From positions 113,331,234 through 113,395,233 of the forward strand of contig CM057462.1 in NCBI GenBank assembly GCA_030035585.1: 64,000 bases of DNA. Reading direction: 5' to 3'. The position numbers were made by a program, and so were the translations under genes. The stretch comes from Dugong dugon (Eukaryota; Chordata; Mammalia; Sirenia; Dugongidae). Under the pieces are notes generated by a model. It had not been told where the DNA came from. It made no database searches and saw only the letters and a program-made list of their open reading frames with translations. Shown piece by piece: positions 45,957 through 56,800 of the stretch (its first letter is position 1; every line of letters begins with the position of its first letter).

Positions 45957-48176
45957 AAATAATTTTACAATTATATATTTATAAGATCTTTTGTTTATTA
46001 AAATAAGTTCCAGTTTAGCCACCAAGATTTATGAAAATCATCTTTGACTCAACTACTATTCTCTAGATTTCTAATAAGAAAATAAAACTAACAAGAAAGC
46101 AGCGCTATCAAGGAAGGCATCTGAGAGGAAAATGCCTCACATTTCAATATTACTCATTTAGAGATCAACTTCTCTTTCAACTACCACAGATTTCACCAAT
46201 AGCATCTTCAAAAATGTTTAATTATTAAGTGTCTCATTCACGATTTGAAAATCTCCATTGCTACTTAGTGCTTGCCCCAGAAAGTTCCCCCAATAGTATC
46301 TAACCTCCTGAAATGTTCATGCCATAGCAGCTATGAAGACTCACAGATTTATGTTTGTGTTCCAGTGGGCGTTTATAAGTTAAATTGATTCTCAATGTCA
46401 AGAAAAGTAGACAAGCTTTCTTAGGAACAATTGAAGAAGGGACTATTCAATAAATTCAACACAGGTAATTACAGACAAATAAGAAAACAAATAATCTTAC
46501 ATGTACTTGTGAACAGATAGTTGGTAATATTTGCAAGTTTTAACTAGCAACATAAGTTTATCTATTAGATAATCTTTAAACTTGTCCATGAAGTGGAAAG
46601 AAATACTCTCTTATAACAGGGCATAAGTGAGAAAAATGAAAAGGAGAGAAATAAAATTTGACATGACCTTCAGCAAGGAATAGAGCTGTAGCACCTGAAT
46701 TACTTTGGCATTTTTTTCATACTAGCCAATTGGATAAATGCAGAGGACAGGGGAGGTGAAAGGAAGAACAATTTAAATACAGTCTAGGTTCTAATTAGCT
46801 GATTGGAGCAATTATGGAATTAAAAATGGGTGAAATTTAGAACCCTGATAAAAGGTAGTTATTTTTGTTTTTTCCACATATGAGAAATAAAACTGCATCA
46901 GGTGAAATGGACTTTGCTATGTTCACAAACTTTATTAGAAATTAGCTGTTTCTAGGGAGCTAAAACATTTCAACTGGAGCCAAGAGGACAGAAGGGAGGA
47001 GACTGTATTTTGAAAGAATAATGAAACCACAGAGTGGCAGCCAAATTTTGAAGAGGAGTCCAAAAGCTGTTTGGGGAAAAAAAATGACTGAATGAATTAC
47101 CAGTGGCTGTTTGTCACCTCCCAAAGCTCTGCTGTAGAAAAACAGAACTGAATAGCTTTTGTAATCTTTTTTTTTTCTTAACCACTTCTTTCAAATAAAG
47201 TCAAGCAGAAGATAGTCAAAGGCTTAATTTCCACTAAAGTCTGCTGGGTGACATTAGACCCTCTGAATCCAGCTTTTCCCAGGCATCTTCTTTAAAAATA
47301 ATAATAATAATAAGTAATCAGTGTTTAATTACTTGACTTTTACATGGTGCAAGCTTTCAAACCATACTGACTTGCTGGAGGCTTCAAGGTGTGTTGTTCA
47401 GACTGTTCAACCATCCAGGATGCCTTGCTAATATTCACAATATTAAGATTAGCTATGGAGTGGACTGTAACATGTTCTTCAGGTATACTATTGCACAGAC
47501 TATAAAACCTTAGATTATTTAATTTTAGATGTGGTCACACAAAAGGTAGAAATTAGGAGTATAGTTCTATGTTTATGTTTTTACTTACGATTGCAGTTTC
47601 ATTGCTAATGACTGGAGCTTGAATGCCTTCAGATGAAAAATATTCTCTTGTGACTACAAAGCAGAAAATAAAGGGTAGAGTTTATTTTATCAGAGCAGAC
47701 AAATATATCATTCAGAACTAAAATATGTTCTTTAGCAATTAGTTTATTTATAAACTACATGTACAGTATATTCTATCTTTTATTTAAAGTTCTAGAGATG
47801 TAGGTTAAAAGTGAAAGATCTTAAACTGACCCAATTTAAAACTCATACTACTTTTTAAATTGTTTTAAAAGCTCAATCTATGTAAAAATGACAATATTAA
47901 TGACCAGTTTATTTCTTAGTTTTTAATCAAATATCAAGAAACCAATTAAACCAATTTATGGAAGGAAGTTATAGAATGCTGTATCTTTAATTACTACTAA
48001 TGAATGAAAGATTCATGCGTAAGCCAGGAGAAAATGAATGAAAAGACTTTAGATTGTTTTAAATATATGTAATGAATTTGAGATTCACTACACACATATG
48101 CACATACATATATAATAAAATATTAAACAGAAATAAAAAATCAAAATATTTTCGACAATGAGTTTGTCTTGACAAA
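45957..48176. other. 2.2-kb repeat-free region
   Basis: No interspersed repeat is visible here, only a short (ATA)n at 47296-47314. The stretch 46700-47480 is mixed in composition with several TAATTA/CAATTA cores (46794-46816). The candidate exon at 47589-47653 lies here. Absence of repeats can reflect selective constraint. Confidence 0.35.
47589..47653 (-). CDS. Candidate 65-bp coding exon of an unidentified minus-strand gene
   Basis: On the minus strand the segment is preceded by a pyrimidine-rich stretch ending CTGCTTTGTAG and followed by GTAAGTAA, a near-ideal acceptor and donor. Two forward frames are open throughout. With the first two bases completing a split codon, it encodes TREYFSSEGIQAPVISNETA plus one Ile, giving phase 1 in and phase 0 out; the first frame also stays open. 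It holds an NET glycosylation-type sequon. I cannot place it in a family. It sits in the repeat-free region. It may be a real exon of a gene with giant introns, or a chance splice-like segment; no neighbouring exon was found in this window. Confidence 0.35.
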
Positions 48177-48329
48177 ACCAAAACCAAACCCAATGCCATT
48201 AAGTCAATTCCGACTCATAGTGACCCTACAGGACAGAGTAGAACTGCCCCATAGGGTTTCCAGTGGGTAGCTATTGGGTTCGAACTGTTGACCTTTTGGT
48301 TAACAGCCATAGCTCTTAACTACAAGGGC
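48177..48329 (-). mobile_element. AfroSINE, short form
   Basis: AACCCAATGCCATTAAGTCA, CTACAGGACAGAGTAGAACT, GGGTTCGAACTGTTGACC, then TTAACAGCCATAGCTCTTAA. Confidence 0.92.
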
Positions 48330-48543
48330 TTGTAAATACGTAATTGTTGATCACTTATTTCGATATTTATTTTTATGTGTGATTTTTATTTGTGATGACT
48401 TCTGACCTGTGTCTGATGTTTTCTCTTCCAAAAAAAAAAACAATTTTTGACCCTTAGTGGGACATAACACACCCTAGTATCTTAAACATCTTTTATAAAA
48501 CTCCACATAGACAGAGGTTCAATACACAAGATTTCATAGATGC

Positions 48544-49134
48544 TGTCTTAGTTATCTAGTGCCACTGTAATGGAAATATTCAAAGTTTATGGCTTTAACA
48601 AACAGAAATTTATTCTCTCATAGTTTAAGAGGCTACAAGTCCGAATTCAGGGCACCAGCTCTAGGGAAAGATTTTCTCTCTCTATCGGCCCTGGGAGAAG
48701 ATACTTGCCTCCTTTCAACAGCAGTGGGCCTGGTGTTCTTTGGAGATCTCCATGTGTCTTGGCATCAATCTGCCCCTGAGTCTAGGAGGTTCTCAGTGCA
48801 GGGACCCTGGGTCCAAAGCACATGCTCTGCTCCCAGTTCTTCTTTCTTGGTGGTAGTGAAGTCCCTCTGCTCTCTTGCTTGCTTGTTTAATCTCCTTTGT
48901 ATCTCAAAAGAGATTGACTCAAGATACACTCTAATCCTGACTCACTAACATAACAAACACAACCCATTCACAAATGGGATTATAACCACAGGCAGAGGTT
49001 AAGATTTACAACACATCACAAAATGGAGGATAATTACATCAAATCACAAAATGGAGGACAACCACACAATACTGGAAATTATGGCCTAGCCAAGTTGACA
49101 CACTTTTTCAGGGGACCCAATTCAATCCATGATA
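48544..49134 (-). mobile_element. Solo LTR, MaLR/MLT1-like, 591 bp
   Basis: Left edge TGTCTTAGTTATCTAGTGCC parallels the left edge of the LTR at 40667, and the right edge GGGGACCCAATTCAATCCAT parallels its right edge, so both are one family on the minus strand. GATGC (48539-48543) and GACGC (49135-49139) form a 4-of-5 target duplication. A short tandem repeat (ATCACAAAATGGAGGA-type, twice) lies at 49015-49055. The 119-codon plus frame 48589-48948 is antisense to the LTR and is not a gene. Confidence 0.82.
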
Positions 49135-49239
49135 GACGCTTTCTCAATATCTTAATGTATGTGTCTTGATTCATAAGAATGCTAGATTAAGTACACCAAG
49201 AAAACCTAACTTTGACATTTATTTTATTCTGTGATGTAA

Positions 49240-49362
49240 CTAGACTACAGGCTCTTTGAGTGGGGAAACAATGCTATCTTGTTCAATTTTCTATCTTCAA
49301 TGCCTAGGAGAGTTCCTGGTAGGACACAGGTACTCCAAAAATATATGTTAAATAAAAGAACT
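49240..49362 (+). mobile_element. L2 LINE 3' end
   Basis: AGACTACAGGCTCTTTGAGT, GGGGAAACAATGCTATCTTG, CTTCAATGCCTAGGAGAGTT and AAATATATGTTAAATAAAAG. Confidence 0.7.
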
Positions 49363-49902
49363 CAAAAAATAGGAATTAGCCACTTTCATACCAAATAAAT
49401 AATGTTAATACTTTCCTTTTTGAAGATAAACTGTTAATTTTCTTCTTAGTCCTATCTTTTACCTACAAACTAAAAAAAAACAATTAATACACTTTACTTA
49501 GTTATAACTGGTAGTTGTCATGATTTTATTTGGTTTTGTTTTCTATATTTTTTTATTATGTTTACAACCATCATGTATTGTCTTTATCATCAGGAAGAAG
49601 ATAATAAGAATGGCACAAATAATTAAGACAATTTAAAAAGCAAAAATTTAAAGAAAATACTTCTTTTATCTACAATAAGTTTGGTTAATATGAATTAGAA
49701 AATTAAAAAGAAAAAACCTGCAAATCAGGCATCTACTGTTAGCTAACAATAAGCTGTGGCCACTCACATTCTATTTTTTAGTGTAAATTTAAGATACAAA
49801 AATTGCTATAATAATAACAGTGATGACAGAGGGTTGCCGTGTGGTTCAAATTAGATAAAATTAAAATAGCTAACACTGTGCTTGATGGGACTGAGTATGT
49901 AA

Positions 49903-50088
49903 AAAGAGAAGAGGAAGAGGAGGAGTGGGAGGGAAAGGAAGAGGAAAAGGGGAGGAAGAAAAAGGAGGAGAGGAAGGAGGAGCCAGAAGCAGAAGTAGCA
50001 AGGGGGAGGGGGTCAAGGGAGAGAGGGAGAAGGAGGAGCAAAGGAGAATAAGAAAAAGAAGAAGAATTAGAAAAAGAAGAATCCCTTT
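49903..50088. repeat. Polypurine (GGA/GAA)n tract, ~185 bp
   Basis: Almost uninterrupted purines on the plus strand, mainly GAGGAAGAGG and AGGAGGA units. It generates Lys/Glu/Arg-rich open frames (49839-50051, 49925-50212) and an antisense Ser-rich frame, none of which is a gene. Such mirror-like tracts can adopt triplex structures; that is general knowledge, not shown here. Confidence 0.92.
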
Positions 50089-50193
50089 TATATATGGTTG
50101 CTTTTCTTTCCTCTTGCAGCTACAAAGTGTGTGTCTGAATTCTCTTTGTAATTCTGGAGGTTCTTTACTTTTTATACACTACTACTACTGCTT

Positions 50194-50386
50194 AGGACAT
50201 CATTCTTGGTAAAGTAGAGGGTCGGTGAAAAAGAGGAAGACCCTCAGTGAGATGGATTGACACAGTGGCTGCAACAACGGGCTCAAGCATGACGATTGTG
50301 AGGATGGCACAGTACTGGGCAGTGTTTCAGTTCTGTTGTACACAGGGACGCTATAAGTTGGAACCAGCTTGACGGCATGTAACAAC
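50194..50386 (+). mobile_element. RTE/BovB 3' fragment
   Basis: AGGACATCATTCTTGGTAAA, GAAAAAGAGGAAGACCCTCA, ACAGTGGCTGCAACAACGGG and a GACGGCATGTAACAACAATG end. Confidence 0.9.
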
Positions 50387-50404
50387 AATGACAATTATTT
50401 ATGA

Positions 50405-50588
50405 GGACTCCCCGGTGTCACAACAATAAGAACTTGGCTGCTAACTGAAAGGTTGGTGGTTCAAACCCACCAGCAGCTCAATGGGAGAAAGACCTGGCTA
50501 TCTGCTACCTTAAAGATTACAGCCTAGAAAAACCTGTGAGCGGTTCTACTCTGTCACATGGGATTGCTATGAGTTGAAATCAACAACA
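50405..50588 (+). mobile_element. AfroSINE, long form
   Basis: GACTCCCCGGTGTCACAACA head, GGCTGCTAACTGAAAGGTTG, GGAGAAAGACCTGGCTATCT middle, ATGGGATTGCTATGAGTTGA end. The A-box-like region is degraded. Confidence 0.86.
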
Positions 50589-50624
50589 CTACTAATTAGA
50601 TGCCTCAGATGCCAAATTAGTCCT

Positions 50625-50785
50625 TTTATATAAAAATAATTTCATGTAATCATTACAAGTGCCCTGTGAGATGGATACCATCTCCATTTTACAGATGAAG
50701 AAGCTGAGATTCACAGGGTTTAAGAATTTGCCTAAATTAACACAAAGCTAGGTAACACTCAGACCGAATTTAAACTCCAGTTCAT
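50625..50785 (-). mobile_element. MIR SINE
   Basis: CCATCTCCATTTTACAGATG, AAGAAGCTGAGATTCACAGG and AATTTGCCTAAATTAACACA in reversed MIR order. Confidence 0.85.
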
Positions 50786-50814
50786 AGATAGATAGATAGA
50801 TACGTATATATATG
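50784..50814. repeat. (GATA)n microsatellite
   Basis: CATAGATAGATAGATAGATA followed by CGTATATATATG. Confidence 0.9.
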
Positions 50815-51304
50815 TCACTTTTTAAATATTAAAATTTTTATGGTTTCTTTTTGCTGTTCTAAGAGATAAAGTAAAAAACATGAATTTGAGAATGTAATAT
50901 AAAAAGTAGCAGAAAACTTATTTTCAAACTCTTGTTTAATTTTAAATGGATATTAATTCAATTCAAATGTGGCAATGGATCTCTTTTGCAAAGATTTCAA
51001 ATAAAATAAGAAACAATATTGTCCTAGATTTACTCACTTCAAATATGGAAACTCTCCTTCCATTAAAAAAGTCCTTTTAACTTTTGCCAGTATTGATATT
51101 CTAGATTATGTAACTGTCATTGATTTTGAAATGTAAACAACTCCAGGAAAAACTAACCAATAAAACAATCTACATTTTTTATTCAGAGTTGATTAGTTTT
51201 ATTGAATTTACATCAAATGTAGTTTTTTTCATTACACTGGAAAAGTAATTTTTTATTTTCTGTACTCTCCTCTTCCTATATCCTGAAGAGTGTCTTTTGC
51301 CCTG

Positions 51305-51929
51305 TGTCTTAGGCTGAGTTCTCTAGAGAAGCAAAACCAGTAAAGCGTATAAATATGTATGTATAGAGAGAGAGATTTATACAAAGGAAAGAGCTCATGT
51401 GATTGTACAGGCTGGTAGGTGCCAAGTCCTTGTGTCAGGATGGAGGCTTCTTTTGATTCACGTAGCTGCAGGGGCTGGCGAACCCAAAATTGACAGGTCA
51501 GAGAGCAGAGCTCTGCTCACAGGCTGTGAAGGTTGATGAATCCCATGATTGGCAGACAGAACTGCAAGACTTCTCCTGATTCAAGTAGCTGCAGGGGCTG
51601 GCGAACCCAAGATCGGTAGGTAAGCTGCTAGCTCAAGTCCCAAGAACCGGAAGTCAGACAAACAAGAGGCAGTGGTGGGATCCAGAATAAGCCAAAAGCC
51701 TTGGCAAGGTGAGCAAGCAGGAAGGGAGTAGGTGGCGGAAGGTGGAAAGAGATGAAGGCTGAGGGGGTGGAGAGCCACCACAAGCCCCACCCCTGCTGGT
51801 ACTACTCAGCAGATTCCATCACGTAGGTGATCACATATCAAATTTGAACAGGGAAGTGATCACAACATTATGCCAAAAACACTGAGAATCATGGCCCAGC
51901 CAAGTTAACACACAATCTTAACCATCACA
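51305..51929 (-). mobile_element. ERVL/MLT2-like solo LTR, ~625 bp
   Basis: Minus-strand LTR from TGTGATGGTTAAGATTGTGT to CTCTAGAGAACTCAGCCTAA, ending GACA. Same family as 62671-63211. It carries a ~33-bp direct duplication: TGATTCACGTAGCTGCAGGG at 51454 and TGATTCAAGTAGCTGCAGGG at 51578. I could not find a matching 5-bp target duplication. The 69-codon frame 51581-51790 is inside it. Confidence 0.8.
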
Positions 51930-54914
51930 TGCTCCTAGATTATCTGCACGTGATGGATAAAAGCAAAAGCTAGCTCTAATTTACTTACTAAAAGTTAAAG
52001 TCATAAATAAAATACTAATTGGCAAGTGAAATTTTTTAAATTCTTGGAAAATTCTCTTGTACTTTAATTTTTTTCTATTTAATTTTAATTACCTTTAAAT
52101 TAATGTACTTTATAAAAATATAAAATGTATACTCATCTATTATTTCAATGATTTTGTACCGATTTGATAATTGATTGGTCAACACATTTGTAAAATTGCC
52201 CTTTTCTCTGGATTCTCTTCCTTTATCTAACAAACAAATGCAATTGACTGATATATTTCTTTGTTTAGTCTAGTTTGAAGCTTGAAATAACTTGGAAGTA
52301 AACAACTGACTTAATTATGTACCCAGTGAAGGTATTTAACAAACAACATACGAAGTCCGCCTTGCTTGACGACAAAATAGAAACACTCTGCTGTGTTCTC
52401 ATGCTCATGTAGAAGTCATTGTAATGACAGCATGTTACATTATCTACCAGCCTAACACTAATGGATCCTTACATCACAGACAATCCAATTCGGTGACAGG
52501 GGTTATTCAGTGTGGAAAGGAAATTAAAGCATTCAGAAGCATTCCTTCAATTTGTATTTCTTTTCTTTAAAATAATTAGCTTTTGGCTTCTTGTTGGTTT
52601 CTTTAGCAGGGTGTATGAGATTTCTATTAGTGATGGAGGGAGAGCAGCTGGGAAGAAATCAGAGGAGGGGATACATTTACATAGGGAACAAAAAAGGAAA
52701 CAGATAATCTTGTCTTTCAAACCTACAATATAGGAATAGATAATGTATCAATGGCTTGAGGTGCACCACCTGAATGACCAGAAGCAAAAGTAACCTGTAT
52801 CTTTGGGCTGCCAGGCTATGATAAACTAAAAAAGGTTTCTGTTCAAAGATGATTTAATACTGTTGACAGGGAAAGAAGTCGGCAGGGCATAGCCTTTGGA
52901 GACTAATATTCTTCATACCTGAAATATAGCTTTGGTTAAGCACTCTAAAATAAAGAGAATTTAGATACTGGGAACCTGCATGTTTTTGTCAAGCAAGCCA
53001 GGTAGCGTTGATCAGAGAATCTGCGCTACTCGTGTTTTTTGTTACATTATAACTTATTTTTAAATGCATAACTCATTTTAGATTTTAATTTGGGATATTT
53101 TTAAAGTTTGCATCTACTGGGAAAGGAAGGGGTTGAATTACAGATTCAATACTTTGAAAACAGAAAGAAGTAAAGCTTTCATATTTCTTCCTAAACTTGA
53201 AAAAAAAGAAAGTTAACTGAAATGTTTTAAAAATTCAGACACAGTACAAATAAGTTCTCATAGTTCATAGAATTAATATATATCACATAAATGAAAGTTT
53301 CTTTTTCCTCAAAATAAATTTTCAAAATCCATTCTTGGAATTTACTCTTTTGAACTTCCTAATTCCCTTTTGCCTGAATAGGAAATTTGAACTCAGAGTA
53401 GTTCAGCTTTATATAGTCCGTATCTATTGACTTTTGTCTTTATCTAGACTTACAGTTTTATTAAAATCTTATGTGTAGTATATATACAATACTTAACAGA
53501 TTAAAACATAAACTATTTAACCAGGTTTGCATTATTCAATATATTTATTCTATAAAATAAAAAAATATTTCTTGACCATTATTTATGACATGTGCACTAA
53601 AGAATTATAAAAAAAGGGTTCAGTGGTTAAAGGTTTGGATAATTTTGATTCCATTCCCTATTCAGTGGTCATGCTCATTTTTTTTCTCCTTTTTTTAGCT
53701 TTGGAGGGAAAGAGTCAATTGCTTTTACTATCTCTGTCTGTCCATCTATTATTTATCAATCTATTTCTGGGGTGCCTGATGTTGTTCTAGTGATGTTCTA
53801 TCTAGTGCATATTGCAAACTTCAGAGAAGCAGGCTTGAGGAGGGAATTTGCTGAAGGCCTTGATTTGACAGATCCAAAGGGAAAGAATTTTGAGGCATGA
53901 GGGGCTTTGTTGTCTAGTGAGATATCAGGACAAAGAAAACATAGGTATTGAGCCAAGAATATTCTGAGAAATAGGAAGCAAATTAAGATATTTCACTGGA
54001 GTTGTCAAATTCCTGCAAGTAGAAGGAAATTTTGCTTCACTTCTGCAGACCAGGTAGTTTCCCAAAGAAGTGGCCTAATCAACTCTTTACTAACTTCTAA
54101 GTTGTCTTTCAAAGCAATATTTTCCATTGGCGGAGGCATTTTATAGTACATTTTTGTAAAACATATTTTTTTTAAATCTTAGATTTGGAAGATTTCCTAA
54201 AGATCCTTTTTACTCAACATTTTCTATAGGAAAACATAGTTTAATTCAGTAACTAAAAGTATTTTAAAGCAATGGAGTGATCTTATAAAGTGAACAAATA
54301 TTTTACCTACATATAGCCCGTGTAAAAATTATTTTAAAAACAAGGATTCTCATTATCATCATTATTATTATTCATTGAAGGTTAGTAAAGTGTCCTCTTC
54401 TTGGATAATAAAAATAAAATAAGATATTAAGGCATCAATCATTCTGCATGCCCAAATATCCTACACACTGGAAATAGGTACAAGAATATGCATTATTTTA
54501 TGAGAGAGATGTATTATATTACTTTGTGTAGCCTTTTATATATTTAGTAAAAAGTGAAAAACCTTTGTACACGACCAAAATATTTTCACAATTTTTTCAA
54601 GATTTAAAATTCTACAGCCATTTTACTGTTTTTAAAAATAATGTTCTTCTACTTCGTAAATGTATTACAAAGCTTTTAAGGATTCTCTAAAGAACACTGA
54701 GTATTTGGATAATGTGATGTTGTTATATTAAAAAGGTACTTTATTATTATTTAAAGAAATATAACTAACTTCATTCCATGGGCTGCAAACATTCAAAAGA
54801 AAATGTCTTAAAATCTTTCACCAGTAATTTGGCAAAAAGGAATGTCTGGTGATCATTACGATGATCATTACTAATGTTTGTACTACCTTTTATAGTTGAC
54901 AAAGTACATCATTA
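51930..54914. other. 3-kb AT-rich unique DNA, no gene seen
   Basis: No repeat family recognised. The 52330-52800 part is less AT-rich and lacks repeats. The 73-codon frame 52512-52733 there has an acceptor-like TGGTTTCTTTAG but no convincing donor or domain. Confidence 0.35.
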
Positions 54915-54950
54915 TGTATATAATATATATATATACACACATATATATAT
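54915..54950. repeat. (TA)n/(CA)n simple repeat
   Basis: ATGTATATAATATATATATA then TACACACATATATATAT. Confidence 0.9.
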
Positions 54951-54979
54951 TCTTATTTAATCATTATTCTATTCCCTTG

Positions 54980-55480
54980 CTCAGAATTGTTAATGATTTC
55001 TTTGCTTTCCAAGACTGTGTCCAAACTTCATAGCTTGATCTCTAGATTGTGTAGAATCTGCCATCCATTCTAGCCTCATTTCTTACTACAGCCTCCAATG
55101 TCCCCTCTGCCACAGCCACACCATCTCTCCACCCTACACTAAACTACATTTCCACTTAGCATGTTGTTGCAGGCCACTGGGCCTGCACTTACCTTTTCCA
55201 GTCATCCTCTTCTACATTTCCTGAAATCCTCCTTCTTTCTTAAAACCCATCTACATGTCATAACTCCCAAAAATCTTCTCTGTGTACATAATTAGAGGTA
55301 CCCATACTTCATAACTTTTCACACTTTATATCTAATTTGATGTAGTTCTCTATGTACTACTCACCCTGATAAATTGTACAAGCATTGAGATTTTGCCCAA
55401 AAATTTAATTGTGTATACCATCATTGTATTTTCAATCTCAAGTATATAATTGTAAAATAAATGTAATTGTTGAATTCCCC
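54980..55480 (+). mobile_element. L2 LINE 3' region, ~500 bp
   Basis: Characteristic L2 order: GTGTCCAAACTTCATAGC, CTGCCATCCATTCTAGCCTC, CTTAAAACCCATCTACATGT, AATCTTCTCTGTGTAC and TGTGTATACCATCATTGTAT. Confidence 0.65.
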
Positions 55481-56639
55481 ACCTTCCTTAGAATAAAGAC
55501 TAATTAAGATAAGAAGTTTCATCCTATGTGTTTGAATGAAATTATCTCATAAAACAAGTTCCTGACCAAATTTATAAACCCCATGCACACGTTTTGTGTG
55601 TATAAGACACAAACTAAGAATTCACACTAATTGCACCTTCTGAGAGTCAGGAACTGTGTTAACTATTTTGTAAACAACACCTAATTTATTTTTGAAAAAA
55701 AATTGTATGTGTTGGTTTCTGTTGTAATGAATGAATAAGATGCATGAAAGGGAGATAACTAGGCTGAGGTTCACAGGTAATCTAAGTGCCAGAAGTAAAA
55801 CTCAAAGGCACATCAAGGAAGATAAGTGAAAAACAGAGTCAAACTACAGAGAGTAGGGAGGAGAGGAAGGTTACAGGAGGGTCGAAACAGGCAGCCATAA
55901 CTGGGGTTAAAAGAGGGTGGTGAACTTGTGAACCCTGCTAGTATACAAAGCATACAATAATACCCACCCACCCAGTTCCTCAGGTAATACAACCAAAGTT
56001 CTCAGAGTAAATAATGTCTAATCCCACCAGTGTGTACTTCAAATAAGAACTTTGTTTCGCTGGTATTAGTTCGTTATTTTTTCAGTTGCTTCTAAGTCGT
56101 TTAAATATTTGTATCATCATTATTGCTCTGGGTTTCTATGCTTCTAAAGATAAGGACCAAAGCATGTTGTTTTGCATGAAACTTTGCAATGAAAAACACC
56201 TAGCAATGAATGAAGAATATAGAATTGACTAATGTATGTTTTCTAATTATAATGGCATTTCCTGCTTCTATTTCCCAAACGTAAGTTAAATTCTTTAATT
56301 TAATGTTAATTAAATATTTTTATATGATATAAAATTGAATAAAATAATTCTTTTGAAAGATTAAAAAATTACTTTATTACACCCTTTTACTTCATAGGAC
56401 ACAGCTAAGAGAAGAGAAAAACTAACTTGCTGCTTGTCCTTAGTATGTTCTTGTCTATCTTGTATAATTTGCTTAGTTGCTGCATTTTTATAAAAACTTT
56501 AATACTATTCACATTTAGCAATCTGTCCAAAGAAGTAAGATAATCATCTTCAGAGAAATAGCAGGTTAAAGAACACCTATTGTTCGTCCTCTTGAAATGG
56601 GTAACCCCAGCTAATGATGGCAATGTTTACCAATCACAT
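55481..56639. other. Unique DNA
   Basis: A faint MIR-like patch near 55758-55810. The 72-codon frame 56405-56623 (minus) shows no domain. Confidence 0.35.
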
Positions 56640-56800
56640 ACTACTTACCAGTATTTGCTGTGGATTAATTCATTTCGTCTCCCTGTAGTCTTTAGAAGTA
56701 GGTTCTATTATTACTTTCCCACTTTACAAATGGGAAAAAGAGGCAAAGAGAAGTCGTTTGTCTAAGATGACACAGCTAGTAATTGTTAGAGCCTTATACA
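56640..56800 (-). mobile_element. MIR SINE
   Basis: CACTTTACAAATGGGAAAAA, GAGGCAAAGAGAAGTCGTTT and AAGATGACACAGCTAGTAAT. Confidence 0.85.

Noticed and set aside
48589..48948. A 119-codon plus-strand frame with some protein-like composition
   Set aside because: It lies wholly within, and antisense to, the solo LTR at 48544-49134, so it is a chance frame.
49839..50212. Lys/Glu/Arg-rich frames resembling a charged nuclear protein
   Set aside because: They are direct translations of the polypurine simple repeat.
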